NCBI GenBank assembly: GCA_036749735.1
Contig: DAINXV010000006.1
Coordinates: forward strand, 1-28,274
Reading direction: 5' to 3'
Source of the DNA: Lawsonella sp012842085
GTDB lineage: Bacteria > Actinomycetota > Actinomycetes > Mycobacteriales > Mycobacteriaceae
Length of the DNA stretch: 28,274 bases
The notes under the pieces were generated by a model. It worked only from the letters and a program-made list of their open reading frames with translations. It did not search any database and was not told the DNA's origin. A program made the position numbers and the translations under genes. How positions within the stretch are numbered: position 1 is the first letter of the stretch; every line of letters begins with the position of its first letter. Positions 13,290-21,087 of the stretch are shown here, one piece after another.

Positions 13290-15364
13290 TCTCGGACTCT
13301 TACATTTACTCTTACGGGTGATCCGTCAAAGCCGAAAGTCTCCCGTAGTTTCCTTTCCAAGAAGCGCCGATAGCTAGCTTCTAAGAAACGAGTGCTGAAC
13401 ACGACGAATGTTGGTGGGCGTGTTTTAGCTTGGGTAACGAACATGATTTTGGGGAGACGCCCACCGCGCATTGGGGGTGGATTCTCCACCACAATGTCTC
13501 GAATCCATTTGTTGAGACGCCCGGTTGGAATGCGTTTGTCCCAGCTCTCCAAGGCTTCTTCCACCGCGGGAATCAGTTTGTGGACCGAACGTCCGGTGGT
13601 GGCTGAAATATTGATATGTTTTGCCCACCACAGCTTTGACATTTCTCGGTCAACTTCGCGCCGCAAATCGTAGCGGCGATCCTCATCAACCAGATCCCAT
13701 TTGTTGTATGCAATGACGACCGCTCGTCCCGCATCAATAGCCATTGAAATGACGCGCTGATCCTGCTCCGTTATGGGCTGCGAAGCGTCAATAATAATGA
13801 TGATAACTTCGGCTGCTTCAATGGCAGATTGGGTGCGCAGCGAGGCGTAATATTCGTGCCCCTTGGCGTGTTTCACGCGTTTTCTAAGACCTGCAGTGTC
13901 AATAAACTTCCAGAGTTTTCCATCTATTTCGACAACTGAGTCCACGGGATCGACGGTTGTTCCGGATTCATCGTGCACAACTGAGCGGTTTTGGCCGGAA
14001 AGCTTATTGAACAGCGAGCTTTTACCAACATTTGGTTTGCCGACGATTGCTATGCGGCGCACTCCAGCGTCAGCAGCTTCCCCATAGCGTGGCTTGCCTG
14101 GCAGCAGCTCCACTATTCGGTCCAAGAGATCAGCTGCTCCCCTACCGTGCAGGCTTGAAACCGGGAATGGCTCACCCAGTGCCAGACCCCAAAATTCTGC
14201 CGCGTCCCCATCCCGATTCGGGGAATCAGATTTGTTGGCGGCGACAAGTACCGGAATGTCGGCCCGCACTAAATTGCGCGCAAAAATTTCATCGGTGGTG
14301 GTGATGCCCACCTGTGAATCCACGACGAGCACCACAATGTCAGCAATTTTCATTGCGGCTTCTGCTTGTTGTGCGATCTCGCGGTGGATGCCTTTAGCGT
14401 CGGGTTCCCAGCCGCCAGTGTCCATCACCATGAAACGGCGACCATTCCACAATGCTTCATAGGAGTTGCGGTCGCGGGTAACACCCGAAAAGTCCTCTAC
14501 TACTGCTTCTCTGCGTCCAATAAGGCGGTTTACCAGGGTCGACTTGCCTACGTTGGGTCTCCCAACGATGGCCACAACTGGTAGCAGTTCGGGTTCTTCG
14601 TCCGCAACGCTGTGTCCCAGGTAGTCTTCTGCAAGGTCGTCCCATTCTGCTTCCGCAGACTGCTCGGCGTCTGCTTCGTCACCTGCCTCCCCTTCCTGCA
14701 TAGAGGTACGCGCAATGTGGGTAATGATCTCGACAGTTTCTTCGAATTCGTTGCCGGTGGAATCAACAACAATGGCGTCATCAGCTTTGGTTAGTGGCGA
14801 CACTTCGCGTTCGGTGTCCGCTTTATCGCGGGCAATTACCGAAGCGAGAACCTCTTCGTAGTCAGATTCTCGGCCGGCTTCCAAGTCCTGTTCGTGACGG
14901 CGTTGAGCACGGGCTTCCGCAGATGCTGTCAAGAAAATTTTGAGTGGCGCATTCGGCAGCACAACTGTCCCAATGTCCCGGCCATCAACAATGGCTCCCG
15001 GATCCTGTTGCGCAAGTTCCCGTTGAATAGCCACCAGTCGGGTTCGCACCGCGGGGATCGCTGCATAAGCAGAAACATTGCGGGTGACGGCATCTTCCCG
15101 AATAGCGTCGGAGACGTCAACTCCCCCAAGATAAAACCGGGTGGATTCCGGGTCTGCTGACACTTGAATATCGATAACAGATAATAAATCCTCAAGCGCT
15201 GCAAGGTCAGTCGGCGCAATGTCTTCCTGAAGAGCGGCAAGGGTGACAATACGGTACATGGCGCCAGTATCTAGGTATGCCAGTCCCAGGGCATTAGCAA
15301 CTGCCCGACAAACTGTCGATTTTCCGGCTCCGCTGGGGCCGTCAACTGCTATGTAAAAAGTCAT
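13274..15364 (-). CDS. cmk-der: fused cytidylate kinase / GTPase Der
   Basis: This 696-aa single frame joins two essential enzymes. Residues 1-about 220 are cytidylate kinase, which phosphorylates CMP/dCMP: P-loop GPSGAGKST (9-17), YLDTGAMYR, and the signature VDGRDIGTVVLP (127-138). An acidic linker follows (about 221-260, rich in E, D and A). Residues about 263-696 are Der/EngA, a double GTPase needed for 50S assembly. Its G domain 1 has GRPNVGKST (268-276), DFSGVTRDR, DTGG and NKSD. G domain 2 has GKPNVGKSS (442-450), DESGTTVDPV, DTAG and NKWD. A C-terminal KH-like domain completes it. All nucleotide-binding motifs are intact. The ATG overlaps the rluB stop (ATGA). In M. tuberculosis these are separate neighbouring genes (Rv1712, Rv1713); fusions occur in several other actinobacteria. 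Confidence 0.94.
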   Translation of the reverse strand: MTFYIAVDGPSGAGKSTVCRAVANALGLAYLDTGAMYRIVTLAALQEDIAPTDLAALEDLLSVIDIQVSADPESTRFYLGGVDVSDAIREDAVTRNVSAYAAIPAVRTRLVAIQRELAQQDPGAIVDGRDIGTVVLPNAPLKIFLTASAEARAQRRHEQDLEAGRESDYEEVLASVIARDKADTEREVSPLTKADDAIVVDSTGNEFEETVEIITHIARTSMQEGEAGDEADAEQSAEAEWDDLAEDYLGHSVADEEPELLPVVAIVGRPNVGKSTLVNRLIGRREAVVEDFSGVTRDRNSYEALWNGRRFMVMDTGGWEPDAKGIHREIAQQAEAAMKIADIVVLVVDSQVGITTTDEIFARNLVRADIPVLVAANKSDSPNRDGDAAEFWGLALGEPFPVSSLHGRGAADLLDRIVELLPGKPRYGEAADAGVRRIAIVGKPNVGKSSLFNKLSGQNRSVVHDESGTTVDPVDSVVEIDGKLWKFIDTAGLRKRVKHAKGHEYYASLRTQSAIEAAEVIIIIIDASQPITEQDQRVISMAIDAGRAVVIAYNKWDLVDEDRRYDLRREVDREMSKLWWAKHINISATTGRSVHKLIPAVEEALESWDKRIPTGRLNKWIRDIVVENPPPMRGGRLPKIMFVTQAKTRPPTFVVFSTRFLEASYRRFLERKLRETFGFDGSPVRVNVRVRERAKK

Positions 15365-16266
15365 AGTTGCACCGCCTCATACAGGCCCGCGATTTCTTGG
15401 CTATTAAGTTTGCGGATACTGCCAACTCGTTGATTCTCAAGGGAAACATTGGCGAGTTTAGTGCGGACAAGGTCTAAAACGGGGAACCCCAGCTCGGCCA
15501 TCATACGTCGCACAATATGGTTGCGTCCTTCGTGGACTTCCACACGGATTAAACTGCGTCCATCCAAAGTGTCGATAATTTCGGCGTTGTCGACCTCAAC
15601 CGGGCCATCTTCCAGTTCTATGCCGCCGCGCAACCGACGCAGATCTTTCTGCCCCATTTCGCCGTTGACGGTGGCCATATAGGTTTTCGTAACTTCGTAG
15701 GAAGGATGCATGAGTCGGTGTGCGAGCTCACCGTCATTAGTAAGCAGCAGCAGTCCTTCGGTATCCGCATCCAAGCGTCCCACGTGAAATAGTCCCTGAC
15801 TGTCACGGACTTTTTCCGCAATAATATCGCCCACACAGGGACGACCGAACTCGTCTGCCATGGTGGACAAATAGCCCTGCGGTTTGTTGAGAATAAGGTA
15901 GACATATTCTTCGCGGGCAATAACGCGGACCCCATCAACATGGACAACGGCGTTGGCAGGATTTACTTTGACGCCCTGCTGCCGCACGACTTTTCCATCA
16001 ACTGTGACACGTCCGTCAGCAATCATTTCTTCTGAGACGCGTCGTGATGCGACTCCTGCTTGTGCCATGTATTTCTGGAGACGAACTGCCTTCGGGTATG
16101 GCTGGGATTCGCGGCGCGCATCTACTGGGTTCTTTTTAGTAACCATGCGCTTAGGTTGTGGGCGTTGACCAGAAAAATTCTTTTTCTGCTGGCGCCCCTG
16201 TTTTTTCTTTGCCTGGCGAGAGTTTTTCCTCTCCGGTGTGCCATCGCGGCGAGCGGGTCGGTTCAC
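15361..16266 (-). CDS. RluB/RsuA-type pseudouridine synthase
   Basis: This 301-aa enzyme converts uridine to pseudouridine in rRNA; in RluB the target is 23S helix 80 (U2605 in E. coli). A strongly basic N-terminal extension (1-about 58, rich in K, R and Q) precedes an S4 RNA-binding domain (RLQKYMAQAGVASRRVSEEMIADGRVTVDGKVV, about 62-95). The catalytic domain follows, with HVGRLDADTEGLLLLTNDGE; D166 in GRLD is the catalytic aspartate. The C-terminal EGRNHIVRRMMAELGFPV block is also typical. The start is GTG at 16266 with a weak purine-rich GAAGAA upstream. It follows scpB by 14 bp and overlaps cmk-der by 4 bp, the scpA-scpB-rluB-cmk order common in Gram-positives. Substrate position is inferred from family only. 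Confidence 0.92.
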   Translation of the reverse strand: MNRPARRDGTPERKNSRQAKKKQGRQQKKNFSGQRPQPKRMVTKKNPVDARRESQPYPKAVRLQKYMAQAGVASRRVSEEMIADGRVTVDGKVVRQQGVKVNPANAVVHVDGVRVIAREEYVYLILNKPQGYLSTMADEFGRPCVGDIIAEKVRDSQGLFHVGRLDADTEGLLLLTNDGELAHRLMHPSYEVTKTYMATVNGEMGQKDLRRLRGGIELEDGPVEVDNAEIIDTLDGRSLIRVEVHEGRNHIVRRMMAELGFPVLDLVRTKLANVSLENQRVGSIRKLNSQEIAGLYEAVQL

Positions 16267-16280
16267 TTCTTCTACTTTCT

Positions 16281-16931
16281 TTATGTGTCGTTTTCGGCTT
16301 TTTCGGGTTCGTTTTTCGATTGGACTTTTCTTCTTCTTTCAACAGCTTGTTGGGTAGCCTCATCCTCAATCTCATCAATAAGATCAACTTCTGGCAATAA
16401 CGGCGCCAAATCGGGTAGCGCCGACAAATCATCTATTCCCAACTCATCCAAAAAGAGGGACGTTGTACACAGAAGTTGAGCACCCGTATCTGCATCGAAC
16501 CCATTTTCAATAATAAGTCCTCGCGTCAACAAAGTACGAATGACTCCATCGACATTCACGCCTCTCACAGCGGAGACCTGCGAACGAGTAACCGGTTGAC
16601 GGTATGCAATAACAGCTAACGCCTCTAGTGCTGCTTGCGAAAGGTTCGCGCGCCCACCTTCAACCAACACTTTTTCAACATAGGGCGCATACAGATCGCG
16701 TGAATAAATACGCCACCCTTCCGGTGTATGGCGCACATCCAACCCACTTTTTTTGCTGGTCAATGTATCACTCCACGCTTCCAGAATCTCATCGATTTGA
16801 GTAGCGGGAGCGTCCACAATGGGGCTTAATTCGTCTGCACTAATTGGACTATCCACAACCAACAAAATGGCTTCCAAAGCTCCTCGAAGAGCGTCTTCAG
16901 TAAGTTGATCAGTCTGCTGCTGTGACGTCAT
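16281..16931 (-). CDS. scpB: segregation and condensation protein ScpB
   Basis: ScpB is the winged-helix (kleisin-associated) subunit of the SMC-ScpAB condensin that organises the chromosome. The protein is 216 aa. Typical segments are EDALRGALEAILLVVDSPISADELSPIVDA at the N-terminus and ALEALAVIAYRQPVTRSQVSAVRGVNVDGVIRTLLTRGLI in the second winged helix. The tail after LSALPDLAPLLPEVD is charged and low complexity. Its ATG lies 23 bases inside the scpA frame, so translation of the two subunits is coupled, consistent with the complex. Confidence 0.94.
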   Translation of the reverse strand: MTSQQQTDQLTEDALRGALEAILLVVDSPISADELSPIVDAPATQIDEILEAWSDTLTSKKSGLDVRHTPEGWRIYSRDLYAPYVEKVLVEGGRANLSQAALEALAVIAYRQPVTRSQVSAVRGVNVDGVIRTLLTRGLIIENGFDADTGAQLLCTTSLFLDELGIDDLSALPDLAPLLPEVDLIDEIEDEATQQAVERRRKVQSKNEPEKAENDT

Positions 16932-17721
16932 TTTCTTCCTCTAAAGCCTGTTGCAGTTGCACGTCATCGATGTCTTCCCCAGTCCACTTCACAAATAAAT
17001 CCTCTAACGGTTCTGCTTGGCTAAATTCAATCGCATGCATGCGATACAACTCTAGAAGACTCATAAAGCGCCCCACGACGGTAATGCTTTGTGAACAGTC
17101 CTCCACCAGCGAACCAAATTTGACGGGGGTCCCAATGGCGAAATGCTTCAAAGCCTTCATCACCATCTTCGCCTCATGTTGAACCGACACAGTGGGAATA
17201 TGAATGTGTTTTGTTGACACTGTGGGAACTGGCCGCGGCCTAAAAGCCACCGCTGCAATAAGACCCAATTCCTTTGCACTAATACCGAGCTCAACAGGAG
17301 GTAACAGGTTGAGATACTTATCTTCGGGCGGCACGCTGCGGGGGTAACGCCGGGGGGCATTCTGCTGCCAGTCCGCAAATTGTTCGGCGATTTGTTTATA
17401 TGCCTTGTACTGCAGTAACCGCGCAAACAAAAGGTCACGCGCTTCTAACAACTCCAGATCTTCTGGATCGACCATGTCGCCTTGCGGCAGTAGACGAGCA
17501 GTCTTAAGATCCAACAAAGTTGCCGCTATAACAAGAAATTCTGTGACTTCATCCAACCCATGCTCAATGGTGAGTTCCTCGGTGTAAGCAATAAACTCAT
17601 CCGTCACTTCGGCCAGCGCGACCTCAGTAATATCCATTTTTCGGTCTTGGATAAGCTGCAACAGAAGGTCAAAAGGACCTTCAAAGTTGTAGAGTCGCAG
17701 GCGAAACTTAGTCTCGGTCAC
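16909..17721 (-). CDS. scpA: segregation and condensation protein ScpA (kleisin)
   Basis: ScpA is the kleisin subunit linking SMC heads in bacterial condensin. The protein is 270 aa. The N-terminal SMC-binding helix region is clear: YNFEGPFDLLLQLIQDRKMDITEVALAEVTDEFIAYTEE, followed by EVTEFLVIAATLLDLKTARLLP. The C-terminal winged helix contains FGSLVEDCSQSITVVGRFMSLLELYRMHAIEFSQAEPLEDLFVKW. The start is GTG at 17721 with no strong RBS; with only 4 bp after the parA stop, translation is probably coupled to parA. The parA-like/scpA/scpB order matches Rv1708-Rv1710. Confidence 0.94.
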   Translation of the reverse strand: MTETKFRLRLYNFEGPFDLLLQLIQDRKMDITEVALAEVTDEFIAYTEELTIEHGLDEVTEFLVIAATLLDLKTARLLPQGDMVDPEDLELLEARDLLFARLLQYKAYKQIAEQFADWQQNAPRRYPRSVPPEDKYLNLLPPVELGISAKELGLIAAVAFRPRPVPTVSTKHIHIPTVSVQHEAKMVMKALKHFAIGTPVKFGSLVEDCSQSITVVGRFMSLLELYRMHAIEFSQAEPLEDLFVKWTGEDIDDVQLQQALEEENDVTAAD

Positions 17722-17725
17722 AGCT

Positions 17726-18616
17726 TTACTGTTCTAGTCGTTCGACAACTTCACAGGCCAATTGCCGGTACTGTTGAGCTCCTGGGGAATCCGGTGCCCA
17801 AGAAAGAATTGGTTCGCCCGCCACTGAAGTTTCCGGAAAACGCACCGTGCGAGTAATCACTGTCTCAAAAACAGTATCGCCAAACGCCTCCATTAGGCGT
17901 TGCATGACATCTTGTGCGTGCAAAGTACGACCATCGAAAAGGGTGACCAAAATGCCAGCTAACTCCAGTCGGGGATTCAGTCGACTCTTCACCTTTTCGA
18001 CGGTGTCAGTCAGTAGTGCTAATCCCCGCATTGAGAAGAATTCGCACTCCATCGGGATAATGACAGCATCTGACGTCGCGAGAGCGTTGACGGTTAACAA
18101 ACCCAAGGAGGGTTGGCAGTCGATCAAAATGTAGTCATATCTGTCCATTACCGGATAGATGGCTCGGTAAAGAGCCTGCTCTCTCCCAACTTCTGAAACG
18201 AGCTGAATTTCCGCTGCAGAAAGGTCAATATTAGCCGGGATGACGTCAAGATTGTCGGTTCGGGTACGCACAATGACGTCATCCACATCGACGTCCGTCT
18301 CAATCAGCAAGTTATAAATGGTGTTGTCGAGATCGTAGCTTTGAATACCAAAACCAGCCGACAGTGCACCTTGCGGGTCCAGATCGACAATTAGTACGCG
18401 CCGCCCTAATTCCGCTAAACCGGCACCCAGGTTAATGGATGAAGTGGTCTTACCCACTCCCCCCTTTTGGTTACACATTGCAATAACTTTTGCTGGACCG
18501 TGCTTAGTTTTTGGTGCTGGAACGGGAATGTCACGCAGCGGCCGACCCGTTGGGCCAAGTTCGCTCTCTTCTGACTTATCGTCGTCAGATATAGCCTCTC
18601 CCGAACGATCTGCCAT
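17726..18616 (-). CDS. ParA/Soj-family ATPase (Rv1708-like)
   Basis: This 296-aa ParA-family P-loop ATPase has the deviant Walker A KGGVGKTT (51-58), LIVDLDPQG (Walker A'/switch), YILIDCQPSLGLLTVNALATSDAVIIPMECEFFSMRGL (Walker B region) and LVTLFDGRT. The first 40 residues form an acidic, proline-containing tail. It is the second ParA-type protein of the group, encoded beside scpAB and not with parB; the chromosomal parAB pair lies near oriC in these organisms. No parB gene is present here. A role in chromosome or division-site positioning is likely from context but not proven. The ATG at 18616 has AAAGGAG about 10 nt upstream. Confidence 0.9.
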   Translation of the reverse strand: MADRSGEAISDDDKSEESELGPTGRPLRDIPVPAPKTKHGPAKVIAMCNQKGGVGKTTSSINLGAGLAELGRRVLIVDLDPQGALSAGFGIQSYDLDNTIYNLLIETDVDVDDVIVRTRTDNLDVIPANIDLSAAEIQLVSEVGREQALYRAIYPVMDRYDYILIDCQPSLGLLTVNALATSDAVIIPMECEFFSMRGLALLTDTVEKVKSRLNPRLELAGILVTLFDGRTLHAQDVMQRLMEAFGDTVFETVITRTVRFPETSVAGEPILSWAPDSPGAQQYRQLACEVVERLEQ

Positions 18617-18649
18617 TATGCGGCGCTCCTTTCTATTAACACTCTAAGC

Positions 18650-19582
18650 CTACCTTGCGCGCGGGTGTGCCTCCGCCCAAACCTGCCGTAAAGATTCCGC
18701 AGTTACCATCGTATAGATTTGCGTTGTGGTCACTGACGCATGTCCTAATAATTCTTGGACAACTCGCACGTCAGCTCCCCCCTCCAGCATATGCGTGGCG
18801 AAGGAATGTCTGAGAGTGTGGGGTGAGATAGATTCCTTGATATTCGCTTTCTCAGCAGCGTTTTGAATAATCTGCCACGCACTTTGCCGCGATAGACGAT
18901 TGCCTCGTAGATTCAGAAACGCTGCGTGCGTCCGCCCTTTAGATAGAACTGGCCGTGAGCGCACCAAATATTGTTCATAGGCGTCAATCGCGGGACCACC
19001 AACAGGAACGAGCCGGTCTTTGCCGCCTTTTCCGTGAAGCAGCACCAATGAATGATCAACGTCGATGTCGCCTACATCAAGACTCATGATCTCGGAGATG
19101 CGTGCTCCCGTTGAGTAGAGGACTTCCAGTAACGCACGGTCGCGGAGGGCTGTCACTGGTTCTGGGGATGTTCCGTCTCCCGCCGCTTCCAACAGGGCTA
19201 GTATCGTCGCCACCGGCAACGCTTTGGGGAGACGTTTGGCAGGTTTAGGAGGTTTGATCTGAGCAGCAGGATTGTCGCCTGTGAAGCGTTCCCGGTGGGC
19301 GAATTTATGTAGTCCCCGCACGGAAACGATGGCACGAGCAGCGGAGGAATTAGCAAGGGGTTTAAACCCTAGGCTGGTGTCTCCAGTTATTAAACTATCC
19401 CGAAATTTTTCAACATCTGAGGTGGTGACGTCTGCCAAACTGCTTATGTGATGTTTCTCCAAAAATTTTTGGTACCGGTCAATATCTCGCCGATACGACG
19501 CCACCGTATTGGTGGACGAGCCTTTTTCAACTATTAAATAGTCAAAATAGCTAGCGATTTGGCGGTCTAGAGTTGCGGACAC
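18650..19582 (-). CDS. xerD: tyrosine recombinase XerD
   Basis: This 310-aa site-specific recombinase, with XerC, resolves chromosome dimers at dif. It has an N-terminal SAM-like core-binding domain (1-about 110) and a C-terminal catalytic domain with all active-site residues. These are R161 in STGARISEI, K185 in HGKGGKDR, H255 and R258 in SPHTLRHSFATHMLEGGADVR, H281 in LLGHASVTTTQIYT, and nucleophile Y290. Chromosomal location in the segregation operon (xerD, parA, scpA, scpB) with no phage genes nearby argues for XerD rather than a phage integrase. The start is GTG at 19582 with GAGGAG five bases upstream; the gene begins 2 bp after the NUDIX stop. Confidence 0.94.
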   Translation of the reverse strand: MSATLDRQIASYFDYLIVEKGSSTNTVASYRRDIDRYQKFLEKHHISSLADVTTSDVEKFRDSLITGDTSLGFKPLANSSAARAIVSVRGLHKFAHRERFTGDNPAAQIKPPKPAKRLPKALPVATILALLEAAGDGTSPEPVTALRDRALLEVLYSTGARISEIMSLDVGDIDVDHSLVLLHGKGGKDRLVPVGGPAIDAYEQYLVRSRPVLSKGRTHAAFLNLRGNRLSRQSAWQIIQNAAEKANIKESISPHTLRHSFATHMLEGGADVRVVQELLGHASVTTTQIYTMVTAESLRQVWAEAHPRAR

Positions 19583-19584
19583 AA

Positions 19585-20241
19585 CTACTCCTCACGACGC
19601 GCTTTGCGACTAGCGAGCCGTCGTCCGCGGATCTCCCAAGAAGCGTCAGCTGGTCGCGCCGTAACGCTAGTAGGCACGTTTAACAGCTGTGCAGCACCCA
19701 AAATGCCGGCAACGGCGATACTATTTATGACTTTTCCGGCAAACACCATCTCGACTGCTTCGCTCAGCGGAACCCAATGAAGCGTCATGTCAGCTTCTTC
19801 ATCTTCCACAGCAGGTCGAGTCCCAAGTTTAAGGTCGCGCGCCAGATAGATTCTCACTGTTTCATCCGCAAAACCTGGGGATGTCACAGTATCGGCGATC
19901 ACGCTCCAGTTCTGGGCACTACTACCTGTTTCTTCGTATAGTTCGCGCTTTGCCGCTGCGAGTGGATCCTCTCCCGCTATGTCAAGAATGCCGGCAGGCA
20001 ACTCCCACAAATGTTGTTCAACGGGATGGCGGTACTGTTTTTCCATAAGTAAGCGAAGATCATCGTCTAACGCGACTACTGCAACAGCCCCAAAGTGTTC
20101 AACCACTTCACGATAGGCTTCACGCCCGCCGGGCATAGCAACTTTGTCGCGGCGGACAGCCAGAATGGCGCCTTCATAAATGTCTTTGGACTCGATTACC
20201 TCAAAAACATGCTGCGGAGCATGAGGTTCTGAACTATCCAT
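19585..20241 (-). CDS. NUDIX hydrolase, probable ADP-ribose pyrophosphatase
   Basis: This 218-aa cytosolic NUDIX protein resembles actinobacterial ADP-ribose pyrophosphatases such as Rv1700, which cleave ADP-ribose to AMP and ribose 5-phosphate. The NUDIX box is AGILDIAGEDPLAAAKRELYEETG, with the metal-binding core RELYEETG. An N-terminal dimerisation sheet precedes it (FEVIESKDIYEGAILAVRRDKVAMPGG). VTSPGFADETVRIYLARDLKLG follows, as in ADPRases. ATG at 20241 is preceded by GAGGG eight bases upstream; the TTG at 20256 that extends the frame lies beyond that site and is rejected. It lies 38 bp after steB, where Rv1700 orthologues normally follow pyrG. Confidence 0.88.
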   Translation of the reverse strand: MDSSEPHAPQHVFEVIESKDIYEGAILAVRRDKVAMPGGREAYREVVEHFGAVAVVALDDDLRLLMEKQYRHPVEQHLWELPAGILDIAGEDPLAAAKRELYEETGSSAQNWSVIADTVTSPGFADETVRIYLARDLKLGTRPAVEDEEADMTLHWVPLSEAVEMVFAGKVINSIAVAGILGAAQLLNVPTSVTARPADASWEIRGRRLASRKARREE

Positions 20242-20249
20242 TAAATACA

Positions 20250-20254
20250 CCCTC
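20250..20254 (-). promoter_or_regulatory. RBS fixing the NUDIX start
   Basis: GAGGG on the - strand lies 8 nt before the ATG at 20241 and overlaps the end of the upstream TTG codon at 20256-20254. This favours the ATG. Confidence 0.6.
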
Positions 20255-20279
20255 AATATCCTTATAGCAGTGTGGCACC

Positions 20280-21074
20280 CTAGAGGATTTGAGACAAAGT
20301 TACTACTGCCTGTGCCTGTCCGGCTTCATTATCAACAAATTCAACAGCACGAAGTTTTTTAATCTTCATGTCGCGAGCCGATAGTGCAGGGCTCGGATAA
20401 GACAAGCATTGACCAGGACCAGCAACTACCGTTGGAGTGCCTGACTCAGCTAAGCCTTTACCTAGTTTTGCTAGCGTGGTTCCTTTACGCCCAGTTTCAG
20501 ATGGCGGTACCTTCCCTTGGCTATCCGACCCAGTTATGAGAATTGCGGCGTCGGCTGCCCCAAAGTAGCTATCTTTAGCAAAAAATCCTGCGCGCACCAT
20601 ACGGTCCAAAAATTCGGAACGAACCGTGTCCCCTTTCGGGTTGGACGGCTTTTCCGCCAACCCACTAAGGACGACACCCGCTAAACGACCGGAATTTTGG
20701 TCGCGATCCGTGGGCAACGTAATACCTGCAGGAAGTGTCTCGGTAATTAGTGTGCCAAGTTCAAGATCGGATGCCGGGTCAGCAAATTTAGGGGTGAGCG
20801 TAATGACTCCGCTGATGACGCCGGCGGCGCGGGAAATATTCTTCTGTACTTTGTTCACCACGTCCCGGTTTGCTGCCGGAGTAGCGACCAGCATGATACG
20901 TTTCGATGCCAACGCTTTGGCAGGTATTTCGGGGACAACAACTTTAGTTTCGGTAGTCTCTGGGGCATCAGAAGTGGTTGGTACAGACACTAGAGTCCCA
21001 CCCACAACAATGCCAATGCCTAGCGCAGCTATTGCGGCAGTAATTCCGAGAAGTATGCGGTTTCCTTTTTTCAT
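20280..21074 (-). CDS. steB: SteB / MctB-like membrane-anchored protein
   Basis: This 264-aa protein has one N-terminal transmembrane helix (about 7-30, ILLGITAAIAALGIGIVVGGTLVS) and an extracytoplasmic domain from about residue 55. The domain matches the MctB/SteB family (Rv1698; DUF3186): RIMLVATPAANRDVVNKVQKNISRAAGVISGVITLTPKF, LAGVVLSG, AAILITGSDSQG and TPTVVAGPGQCLSYPSPALSARDM. SteB works with SteA in septum and envelope integrity in C. glutamicum, while MctB affects copper tolerance in mycobacteria. ATG at 21074 fits AGGAG eight bases upstream; the ATG at 21098 lies within the steA coding end. The 25-residue Pro/Thr/Glu/Val linker after the helix replaces the coiled coil seen in longer (about 310 aa) homologues. 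Confidence 0.85.
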   Translation of the reverse strand: MKKGNRILLGITAAIAALGIGIVVGGTLVSVPTTSDAPETTETKVVVPEIPAKALASKRIMLVATPAANRDVVNKVQKNISRAAGVISGVITLTPKFADPASDLELGTLITETLPAGITLPTDRDQNSGRLAGVVLSGLAEKPSNPKGDTVRSEFLDRMVRAGFFAKDSYFGAADAAILITGSDSQGKVPPSETGRKGTTLAKLGKGLAESGTPTVVAGPGQCLSYPSPALSARDMKIKKLRAVEFVDNEAGQAQAVVTLSQIL

Positions 21075-21082
21075 GTCATTCA

Positions 21083-21087
21083 CTCCT
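21083..21087 (-). promoter_or_regulatory. RBS fixing the steB start
   Basis: AGGAG on the - strand, overlapping the steA stop region (steA ends at 21086), lies 8 nt before the ATG at 21074. The alternative ATG at 21098 is upstream of it and would overlap steA by 13 bases. Confidence 0.55.

Noticed and set aside
18650..19582. Tyrosine recombinase as a phage integrase or mobile-element marker beside the tRNA
   Set aside because: It sits in the conserved NUDIX-xerD-parA-scpAB order, has XerD length and motifs, is 5 kb from the tRNA, and has no phage genes nearby.
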